A stretch of 64,000 nt of DNA from Pristionchus mayeri (lineage: Eukaryota > Nematoda > Chromadorea > Rhabditida > Neodiplogasteridae): contig BTRK01000006.1 of NCBI GenBank assembly GCA_036245805.1, positions 36,212,901 to 36,276,900 of the forward strand, read 5' to 3'. The notes beneath the pieces were generated by a model that did not search any database, was not told the DNA's origin, and saw only the letters and a list, made by a program, of their open reading frames with translations. This document shows positions 37,693 to 48,300 of this stretch, one piece after another (position 1 is the first letter of the stretch; each line of letters opens with the position of its first letter). Both the position numbers and the translations under genes were made by a program.

Positions 37693-39636
37693 TCATCCGA
37701 TGATGAATCCAATGCCGAATCTGCCGGCACTTTTGACATGGTTGAGCATCCCCGAGAGAGCGAGAGTGAAGGGGAGGAATTGGGAGAGGCGCTTCTCGAT
37801 CACTGCTCCCACTGTCCAATTCGTGTCGATTGAGGCTGAATGGAGGCTATTGAGTCAACATTGCTTTCATGGTGTGTCTGCCAATTTTTTGGTGTTCCAT
37901 TATGATAGTGTCCTCATAAAAGACAAATCGAAGGTGAAATTACCTTTTCACTTTCCATGTTATTATTTTGAAATTCTTTTATGAAATATCTTCAAAATTT
38001 TTGACTAGACAAATGCGAGATAACTTCGTATCGCTCACCTCTCATGACCACTCCTTCCTCCGGAAGTTCCGCTTGGTAAGCCAGTGTTGTCAGACTTTCC
38101 TGAAAAGTCGTCGATATGATCCCACCATTCATCTGATACAGTTGTCACTGCCACAATATCATACAAAAACCACTGACCTGAGTACGGAAATTTGTTTCGA
38201 AATCAACTCCAAACGAGAGATTCGGGTGTTGCTTATGGTAATACGACATATTGAGGGAAGTCAATCCTTTTCCCAGTACGACCGATCCGATCCAGTGAGG
38301 ATCTGGAATTGACAAAGAAAGTGGCTTCAGTTAAGATACATTATCTAGTTCGAAAAACATGTTCAACTTTCCAAGAAAGATCACGATTTAAATCACGCTA
38401 AAGTATTTGCTATCAAGCCTTTGCGAGGACATATTAATTATCGGAACATCGCATCGAAAACCCAGAAAGTTTGATACTCACGAGTATATCTGGCTGCATA
38501 GGAAAGATTAGACATTTGGCGCCCAGGAATCTGCTTACTGTAGTGGTAGACCAACTCTGCACCGACATCGAATCGATCTGCAACGAATCTACATGCTACC
38601 GTATCTCGTGAAACAATATGTTCAACTTGAAAACTTTTGCATTTTTCCTTTTCCACATGATAGTTAACATACATTTCCTGTCCTCTCGTTTCGAAACAAC
38701 CTACCAGTGATTCTCCTTAGGAACTGTCCCGCGATGACTCCGCTCTCATTGACCAAGTCGATATTGGCCATTGTGAGAGTGGCAGTACTCAGCTTGCCAC
38801 GATGCTCCAAGGAACATTGTGCTGCGGCCAGTTGACTATCCTGAATCTGCAAAGATGATGATACGATGCGTGATCACTATGATGTGTGATCATCCACAAC
38901 GGTATGTTTAGCATATCAATTGTATGCAAAATACTCTCCTCGTAGCACAGCATATTCGCGAGACCATACTGACTATCAGTGCGTGTTCTTCTTATCTTTC
39001 CGATGCAGTTAACTTGCCTACCTGACTTTGCAATTTCATGCGGATGTTGTTCTTGAACTGATGAAGAATCGTGGCGGACGTGTTTCCAGATGCATCAGTG
39101 TCAGCCAGAATCACTGGATATGCCTGAAAATATCTATCAATCAACGATAACCTCACATTTACTTCATGCAATAAACAATTAAGATCACGCAAGTACAACA
39201 TGCAACGATTGAAAATACTCTGCAGTGATTAAATCATGGTAATCTTACTTCATTGGCTGTGATATGACTATCCCCCACGAAAGTGGCGCCGAATCTGTAT
39301 CCAGTGTTCACTTGGCTTATGGAGAGTGTGTGAGAAACCTGAAGTATACGATTCTGATTGCACATCTAAAAGATAATCATCAAGCTTACTTGAAAGTGTG
39401 GGGAGAGACCCTTCTGCACGGCAAATTTGAGTCCCTCGAAGCACATTGGGAAAACATCTGAATTTAGACGATATAATGTAGAATATAAAAAAAATCATAG
39501 CAGAGTTGAAATTCTAATTCTCACCTTTGCACTTCCTATTCAGCTCCTCATATGTGCCGAGAGGGGGAACGGGGAGAGGAGGAACCTCCTGGGGAACGAA
39601 TTCGGCCTTTGATTGGGACGTCTCTCCCTCGGCCAT
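37693..39636 (-). CDS. tomm-40: TOM40, mitochondrial outer-membrane import channel
   Basis: Nine exons give 312 aa: 39525-39636, 39390-39457, 39249-39338, 39022-39123, 38705-38846, 38482-38577, 38178-38302, 38039-38099, 37693-37835. The N-terminus has the Pro-rich PPLPVPPLGTYEELN segment, then FEGLKFAVQKGLSPHFQ and SHTLSISQ, the start of the beta-barrel. Later strands include GVIAGQFLRRIT, SYYHKQHPNLSFGVDFE and TLAYQAELP. The C-terminus has SIDTNWTVGAVIEKRL and ends in RFGIGFIIG. Length and strand order match the eukaryotic porin-3 family member TOM40, the pore that imports nearly all nuclear-encoded mitochondrial proteins. All splice sites are GT-AG and in phase. No partial domain or break was seen. 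Confidence 0.93.
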
Positions 39637-40226
39637 ACTAAACCAATGGTTAATAATAAACGTTCAGACTAAGTCAAATATAAAAAAAATATATTTTAAA
39701 TATATTGACGCAGTGGACCGCTTAATGGAATGATGCAATCCTGAGTAAAAATAGTACGGCCACATGGCGGACTCGAAAAAACGGGTGGAACGACATTTTC
39801 GTGATCGCTCAGTCATACTATGTAACACGAGGGACAACAACACATACTACTAATATTCTATTTTTACGAATTATTGTAGCGTTCTTTTGAAATTTTAACG
39901 GAAATGTGTTCTACATATCAAAGACTTTATTATTGTCTCTGATCTTCCGAATTATCGAATATGCAATGAGTTGACTGGCCGGAAATCCTGTATAATCGAT
40001 GATAACTTCAAAGACCGAGTGATAATCCGTCGAGAAATAATTTGAAAGTGATTTCAAAGCTCTGACCGATTTATGCGCATGAATACGAGAGCAAGAAAAG
40101 ATGGACGAAAAGATGATAAAGACGAAAAGAAGAAAAGATGGAAAGATGGACGCTCTAATGAATTTATGGAAAATTGCTCAATTAACAAGTGTTTTATTCA
40201 CATCAGGGGATGGCTCAATTTCTTCT
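39637..40226. other. Intergenic between tomm-40 and the class-B-like GPCR gene
   Basis: AT-rich 5' flank of tomm-40. An AATAAA on the minus strand at about 40,192-40,197 lies some 30 nt past the GPCR stop and is its likely polyadenylation signal. Nothing else is seen. Confidence 0.55.
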
Positions 40227-43200
40227 TCACATCGGTCTTGGGCGGAAGATCATGTCGTTGTTCCTGTCGTTCCTCCCGTTCGTCGCCCATCCCCACAGAT
40301 CCTGTGCGCGCGTGTGACCCGACTGCAATTACGTATCGATACAGTTGGAGAGATACTAATGAAATTATGAAACAAACCAAATAGTTCAATGGGAAAATAA
40401 TGTAAATAGTGACTAACATCTTTGGACGGGGGAGTAGGCGGAGGGGGGATGTTGGAGGGTGGAGGAGGACGAGGAGCAGGACGAGCTGGGGGAGAAGGAG
40501 GAGTGCGTTCACGAGGAGACTGAATGAATTATGTTTATTTCTGATCATGATCTCTCGCTCGCCTTCTTCTTGGGATATTTCTTGGGTGGGGGCGAATCGG
40601 GCGGAGGTGGAGGAGGAGCCACAGGAGGATCGAAGAGACGAGGAGTGTTCACCTTCTCGGGACACGGAGTGTACAACTTACCGAAGCACGAGGGCTTGTA
40701 CCACTTCTTCACGGTCTGAAAAAAACATTTATGTGTGAATGAGCAATGGGGTAAAGCAATGGGGTCCATTTCAGACGCTCTAGAGGCGGTGCGACAGAGT
40801 TTGGGAGCAGAAGAGAGCAAAATGGTGGTTACATTCAGATGTCCGTAGGTGTGGACGACGAAGATGAGCGGGCCGAGTACGAGTGATTGCAGGAAGAAGA
40901 TGATGAGGACCTGCGAGAGATGGATTCCTCGTCGACGACGTCGTCTGCCTCACCCACAACAGCTGGTTGCTGCTGCCGAACATGCACGTGAGATAGGCGA
41001 TGAAGATCCAATAGGCGAGGAACGAGAGCATCTTGCACGATTTCCTACGACGATTTCAGGGTAATTAAGATGATCAAAATGGCTAACTTTGCCCAGTAGC
41101 ACTGTTTCTCGTCCTGCATCGGAGTGGTTTGGTCGCATGCAAGATTGCCCAAGGAGGAGCGGAATGTAGCGATGACGAGAAGGATCCAGACAGGAATGAT
41201 GAAGCCGTACATGTACTCCTGAGAGACGAAGACGAAGCAACTGAAAGTACGGCATGAAATAGATAGAGATGATTAGTTGATCCATTGAAGATGATTGATA
41301 ATTGTGCATGATTTTGCTCGTTAATCCCTTTGGCACCTACGCACACATGTTATTCTCGGAATTCGCAAGCATACGAAGAATGCGTAGCCCTTGGATACCA
41401 GCGGAGGATCTATGATGATTTGGGTGAAGAAGAGAGGAATGAAACATACTGAAGGCCGTTGGCGCCGTAGTAGGATTTCTTCATGAAGTAGGTGACGAGA
41501 CATGGGATCAGAGCGACGAGAACGGGGAGGATGTAGTTGATGAAGACAGGAATCGTACCGTTCTTGGCCTTCTTGTTGCGAGCCATCCTAAAAATAAGCC
41601 AGATAAGGAACGATTGGAATGGTTATTACTCTTAATTGTTTACCTAAAATCAAACTACGAAAGTTTTTGATAGCACGTCAATATCTCACGAGTAAGCGAA
41701 GAAGGCCTCGAACACGAAGCAGGCAGCAACAAAGACGATGAAGTAGTGGATGACCACTGATATGGCCTTGCAGAATCCCTCAACGTTTACGTTCTCTTCA
41801 AAACATACTACCTATACTCACTGAGTTATTCCTGAAAGTGAGATTGAGTGCGCCCATGAATATCCACAGCACGATGATGCCCAGTTCCTCGACCAGATGG
41901 ATGCCACGATGATGGCCTGAGTTCCTGCAGTGGGGTGGATAGTGAATGTCGAAATAGTACAAACTTGTGCATGATATTGACGATGATGGTGATCAGACAC
42001 CAGAGGACGACCCAGAAAGTCGCGATGTAGCAGAGAATCTGTTAAATTCCATCATTGAAAAAATAGGATACGAAAGCTGTACTTTGGCCACGAGTAGATT
42101 GGTCTTGGTCAGATACTTGGTCTCACATCGCAGTAGCTCGTAGATGTCGCAGATTCCGTTCTCGTTGACGTCGGCGCACTCTGAAATCGAGGATATCGAA
42201 AAAAAAGGAATTTATTATTTTCGAACCAGTAGTATTTGTTGTTGTCGTAGTTGCCGTAGTTGTCGATGTCGTTGTTGTCGTCGATGTTGTCGTCACTGGA
42301 AGCAACGCCTCCACACCTTCATCGGCAGGATTGACTCACGGCAAGTGAACTCGAAGTTAGCTTCTGACCCAAGTGCGGCTGGAGCAGGCGTCGCCTTGAG
42401 AATGCAGCTGGGCGATTGACATTCACATACCGTCGAGGCTCCGTATGATTGATCCTGACAAAAAGTGAAGTAGGAAAGTTAACGTCAGATACATTACCGA
42501 AGGTTTCTCGGCGGCTTTGGTCTTATTGTAGGAGCAGTGGGGCCCTTCGTTGTTGTTGCAGCATTTACACTGCCCCGTGTAGTAAGTGGGCGAATTCGGG
42601 ACGGTCGTTGTCGTCGTGGGCGGCTTTGTCGTCGTAGTCGTCGATGTAGTCGTCTCTGGAACCGATGTTTCCAAGGCTTCATCAACTGGGTTTACTCACG
42701 ACATGTGAATTCGAAGGTGGCTGCCGGCGGATTTGCATTTGCAACAGGATTTGGAGTGAGAATGCAGCTGGGAGATTGGCATTCACACGTCGTCGAGGCT
42801 CCATATGTTTTATCCTGACAACACTTGAGGTAGGAAAGTTGGGAGGGTGACAAAAGCAAAAACGACAAAATCACAAATCGTCGCTGTTCGCTTGCAATTT
42901 GACGCGTTTCAACGTACAGGGTCATGGAAATTCACATAATCGCCTGGAAACAAGAGATATATATGCAATGTAGGGGAGCGCATACTGGTTACATTGAAAC
43001 ACCTCCCAAGTCGCTACGCCAAATTCCAAACGAACGGCGACGAGTTGTGCTTTTGTCGTTTTTGCTTTTGTCACCCCCCCCGGAAAGTTACAGTCAGATC
43101 CATTACCATAGGTTTCTCGGCTGCTTTGGTCTTATTGTAGGAGCAGAATCCATCGATGTTGTTGCAGCATTTGCACGCTGTCGTATAGAATTCTTGAGTA

Positions 43201-43316
43201 TTCTTGATGGTCGTGGGCGGGTTGGTCGTTGTAGTTATAGCAGTCGTAGTAACATCAATGCACGAAGCATACTGTACGCCGTAGACGAGTAGATAGAGAA
43301 GGTAACCTCCTTTCAT
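40227..43316 (-). CDS. Class-B (secretin/adhesion-like) GPCR with duplicated Cys-rich ectodomain
   Basis: Sixteen exons give 606 aa: 43107-43316, 42700-42814, 42498-42655, 42340-42454, 42227-42295, 42083-42180, 41965-42038, 41822-41924, 41690-41778, 41450-41587, 41088-41240, 40954-41044, 40833-40910, 40563-40715, 40418-40519, 40227-40301. A signal peptide (MKGGYLLYLLVYGVQYASC) is followed by two copies of a module, CKCCNN, CSYNKTKAAEKP, then YGASTxCECQSPSCIL, with Thr-rich linkers. Seven TM segments follow. Family marks are FCKAISVVIHYFIVFVAAC in TM3, SYYGANGLHCF then YGFIIPVWILLV at TM4-TM5, and a C-terminal WYKPSCFG and Pro-rich tail. No GPS or GAIN domain is visible. A translation start at 43361 is possible. 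It is a plasma-membrane receptor with unknown ligand. Confidence 0.8.
42833..43089. mobile_element. G-tract-ended non-autonomous DNA transposon, copy 2, with 8-bp target duplication
   Basis: A 241-bp element at 42841-43081 with about 26-bp terminal inverted repeats (GTGACAAAAGCAAAAACGAC at the left). Exact 8-bp duplications, GGAAAGTT, flank it at 42833-42840 and 43082-43089. Its interior shares with copy 1 the stretches GTAGGGGAGC, CTCCCAAGTCGCT and CGAACGGCGACGAG. It fills most of the first intron (42815-43106) of the class-B-like GPCR gene and has no coding capacity. Confidence 0.88.
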
Positions 43317-44331
43317 CTCCAACTGAGTACTCAACTGCCTCCATTTCAGGTTCTCCCCCATCCTACCTTCTCGTATCCTGGAGAGTTGCTAGGAGTCGAA
43401 ATAAGAGGTTGATGAAGAAGGGAGAATGACAACTTGAGGCACTGATGAGTCCATTGTTAGCTGATCTAACATGAGGATAATATCCAAAATATTGATTATT
43501 TATTTCAGGTTTGTCGCGCTCCAAAAAATACAGTTCCGAGCAGGTCTCTTCTGTGTTCTTCGCTCGTCCATCCTTGCATGCCATCAGGGGGCGTCTCTCA
43601 TTCCCTGGATATCACTTCTGCGGGATGGATATTACACCTGACTCAATGACTTGGCAGCAGTGTGCATCTCTTTCCCTTTCCCCTCTCGACGCCTCGGTCC
43701 TCGACCCTCTTCTTCTTCTTCTTCTTCTTCTTCTTCTTCTTCTTCTTCTTCTCTGCTTCGATTCCGTTCATTATCCGCTTTCTCTCTCATCCTCACGGTA
43801 TCTTTTTACCAACAGTTGTCTCTTACTCCTTGCTATTTTACGTGCGTCCGATTCTTGAGACTGCAGAGAAAAAATAAAATGCAGCAAAGGAAGGGCTCCA
43901 TAAGAATTACGTTGCAAGCTAAGAGGGATCTCACTGAATTGCACACACATCCTCATGAATCAATTCCCTTCCTGCCACTCGAAAGTACTCATATCACTCT
44001 CGATATCTCGACTCCGGTCACATTCAGATCAAATCCTCTATTTGCTCATCCAACAAGCAGCTACATATCCCATCTACCTCCATTCCAACTCCCCCATTCC
44101 CCCTCTCTCACTATCTCTCTTCATTCTCTCCGCACTCGCGCCATCCCACTCCGATGTCTCTCCCCTGTTGTCTCTAATTGGGTGCACGATTACTCGAGAC
44201 TTCAAAGGAGTTCTCCTGTACTCGAGTGATCACTTCACTCTTCTTTGTTCATCCATCTACAAGGGGCTTCTGTTTATCTGAGAGGTGGGGGGAGGAAGGG
44301 GGGGGGGGTGTATCTCCACTATCCCTAGTCC
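43317..44331. other. Divergent intergenic region with TTC repeat
   Basis: Shared upstream region of the GPCR (-) and SMP-C2-C1 (+) genes. A (TTC)n microsatellite lies at 43709-43752. A G-run is found near 44,298-44,308. No gene is recognised. Confidence 0.55.
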
Positions 44332-45253
44332 ATGTCCTCTCCTCCTCTTCGAAGGGGACGATTCGCCGTCTTCCTCTCTCGACTTACTCTAGTCTTCCTC
44401 GAGTTCAACGAACGACTTTACTCAGAGGAGGACGATCTCATCACTCCCCTCATTTCCCTTTCCCTCCTAGTTATCACTGGTTTCCTCATCCTACTCGTCT
44501 TCTTATCTTTCCTCTCTGCTTTTTTATCCACGACCCTAAGTGCTCTATCCCAGCGTGAGTTGTGTCTACTCTCACCACACAAACCGTGCCTCGACCGTGT
44601 CTCCCCTCTTCATCCTCTCCTCTCTCAGTGGTGATCGGCCTTCTCGGGATGGATGGCCTCACTTGGCTTCTTCTCTCCTGGGCCTTCGTTGGTGGCCTCT
44701 GCTATCTGGCCCTCACTCGACTGGGAAATCCATCGGGAGGAGGACAGGGAGAGCAACGATCCACCACCTCCCCCCTCTCCACCGCACCCACCAAATCGTG
44801 AGTTGATATCCCGTTCCTCATTCGCCTTCTATGACTCTTTCCCGTGGTTGTTCTCATTACTATCTGCTTGATCCTTCTTGTTTCCATGCGAATCTTCGTT
44901 TGCAAAGCACTCGAATCGCTGCCTCCTTGTCTCTCTCCTATTAGCCCGCTCTCTAGCCATCCACGTATTACGAAGTGTCACTCTCGTCCTCTCTCTCTCC
45001 CCGTTGAAATGACTGCCTTAGTTCATACGATGCCTGCCTCCAATTGTGTAACACATCACTCCATTCTTCCTAGATGGGGAACAAGGGGGATCAGAAGGGA
45101 ACAGAGAGCCAACTGCCTCACTCGCATCCCTTCCCTCTCACTCACTTTCTGTGCTTACCGACTAGGCTGGCGTTTGTTCCCTCTGCCACTCTCACTATGA
45201 GATTTTTCACGAAGATCGATCGCCTCGGAAGTCGGAAAGAAAGTGATCGGAGG

Positions 45254-45342
<89 letters not shown>

Positions 45343-48300
45343 AAATCGCGACGATGTTTCAGGGACGAATGGACGAACGAAGTTATCCAATGGCTTTTCA
45401 ATAACCTCCACAAAATACCCGACCCACTTGAAGCATGGGTGAAATCTCTCAATGAAGCAGCGAAGAAAGTCACCTCTCCGGTATGTTATCACTGCTTTCG
45501 AAAAGGTTTTTTAAAAAAATAATAATAACCTTTAAAACATTATAAATTAAGTTGTAAGATTGTAAGGATAGTCTTAAACGTATTTTAGACGAAGTGCGAG
45601 ATTCTCTTCGAGGGATTCGGAGATCACTCGAATGTTTCTCAACCGCCCAGACTCAGTAACATAAGAGTGGAGCACGGGCCGAGAGATCATATGGCAGGCT
45701 AATTTTGTTCATTGCTGAACTAGCAACACAAACATTTTTTTTCACAAATTTTTTTAAAAGAAAATAAATGCTAAAGTGGACGTGGCATTGGTGCAGGTTG
45801 CTGAAAAACTGTAATCTTTCAGACAGTGCGCAGTCACATACACCTCCCTCACACGAAACTGAAGCTGGTCTCCTCTCAACGAACTCCCGAGAGAATGATC
45901 GTGTCCAACTTCGATGCGAGCATCGTTGATCTGAGAGGAGAGGTATTTTTTTCGATTTTCAATTAAAATAGCACTAGGGCATCTGGTGTATTGATGAAAA
46001 AAATTGAACAAAGATAAAATTGTTTATGAGATGAGAAGGAAAGTGGTGCCGTTTATTGAATTGTGATTTTTGCAATATATTCTCCTGTAGGTGGAAGCAC
46101 GTCTCGCGTGCATCGCCAATCAACTCTACGTTATGGGCTGCTTCAATGGAAGACCCGAAATGGAGATCGAACTCACGAACACCGATCCTAATTACGCGAG
46201 TTTCCCAATTACCGTCTTATTGCATTATAACCTAAACTATGCCAAACAGTATATTCCGTCTTTGAGTCTGGGTTCGAGCGAGAACACTGGCTTGTCATAG
46301 TCAATTGTCCAAAAACGTAATTTACACAAATCAAGAAAGTGGAAGTTCAGAGCTCTGAAGTGTCCCGATCGCTAGTCGATGATGCAGTCCGTCGCTGTCT
46401 TCTATCTGCTGTGACGAACGTCAATCTCTCTGAAACCTCACTGCCCTTCGCCAACAAATCATCAATGCCCAGAATGAGCCCGGGCTTCGGAAATGTGAGT
46501 TCCCTGTTAAGATGAAAGTAATTTGTGCACAATACGAAATAAATATGAGGGCGTTTGCCGAAGATTCGCTCAGAGCTCGGCACAGCAAAAAAAGTCAATT
46601 TTCCAATTTTGAGTGATTTGGGGTTATCGATGGTGCTGAAGAAGATAGGCATACTCATTTTGTACGTAGAGCTTCCGTTGGCTCCAGACGACGTTGCGTC
46701 GATTTCACATTTTAAGGCTTGCCAAAGCTCCATTGAGCGCTAAAATTAGTGGAACAAGTTTTCTGGGGTGAAATTTTATGGCGAACACGCCTGTGTATTT
46801 CAATTATCATATTTTTCTAATTAAAAAATTAAAAATTCAACTTTTCGCTCCATCAAAAGCGAGCTTAGCAAATATATGGATGGAACCGACGAGAGGATTT
46901 CAAGTATGTAATTTCATCTAATTACGACATCAAACTTTTGAGAAAACTAAAAATAACTGCGCTCAAAACAGATGAAAACGCGGGGTTGGGCGAGGCAATG
47001 CACTGAAACTGCCAGGGGGCGTGGGATAAAGGCAGAGGAGGGAACTGCCAGAGGGTCTGAGGTCAAGTGAAGGAGGAAGATCGGACGATAATACGCCAAA
47101 TTAGGTTAAAACGGAGCACTATTTGCAACATTTCTCAAAAGTTTGATGTCGTATTTAAATGAAATTACATACTTGAAATCATCTCGTCACGGCGGTTCCA
47201 TCCATGTATTTGCTAAGCTCGCTATTGATTGAGCGAAAAGTTGATTTTTTAAATTTTTTAATTAGAAAAACCTGATAAATGAAATACACAAGCGTGTTCG
47301 CCATAAAATTTCACCCCAGAAAATTTGTCCCACTAATTTTAGCGCTCGATTGAGCTGTGGGAAACCTCAAAATGTGAATTCGACGCAACGTCGTCTGGAG
47401 CCAATGGAAGCTCTACGTACAAAATGAGTACGCCTATCTTCCTCAGCGCAATCGATAACCCCAAATCACTCAAAATTGGAAAATTGACTTTTTTTGCTGT
47501 GCCAAAATATTTCGGATCTGCTCGACTTTTAGGCAAACGCACTCATATAGGGCATAAGTTGTGCTACATAACAATTTTCGCTTGCTAAACTTATATATTC
47601 GATTATCATATTGTATGATTCATACAGACGATTGTTAAAAATTGAAATGCTGCGTAAATGGGTTGCAATTTGCTATTTTAAAAGGGTGTTTCAGACCTTC
47701 ACTCCCTCATCCTCCTACGATCGTGACTACACCAAGGACCACTTCACACCCAATCAGACATCCAATGGGACCATCAACCACAATGAACCTATCGCCGACA
47801 TCTTCAAAAAGATGAGCGAGCCCGCTTCCAAGGTGTAAATTACGAATTTCAACCCTGAAAGAGGGAAATATGAAAATAATTCTCTATTATTGTTCTACAT
47901 ATCCCTCGAACTGAACTTATCAAATTTAAAACATTAAATATGTGAACAATCGATATATGATATAAAAGCAATGAGTTCCAGCTGATGGCCAGTCACAACG
48001 CCTCTGTCGTTCCGAACAAGCTGCGAGTGTGCGTGACGAAAGCCCAGCGACTCGGAGGAGGACGAGTTGATGGTTAGTTCGAATAATTTCCTTTCCTTTT
48101 TTATCATTACTTCTCGCTTTGCTTATCATTTTGCTTCTTGCTTCTTACTTCTTCTTCGTGCTGTATCATGAAGAACCATTCAAATTGCTCACGCAAGTGA
48201 ATGCGGGTTTTCAGAAAGAGTTGAATGTCATAATCATCAGAACGAGTAGAATTTAATTTTCAGTTAGGTAATTTTGAACATTTTGCAGTGGTCGAGCCGT

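Noticed and set aside
37391..37984. 197-codon plus-strand open frame
   Set aside because: Its 3' part is antisense to the last tomm-40 exon (37693-37835), and the rest shows no domain or coding bias.
46555..47542. Conserved 60-residue peptide appearing twice on opposite strands
   Set aside because: Explained by the inverted arms of the foldback element; no start context and it lies in an intron.
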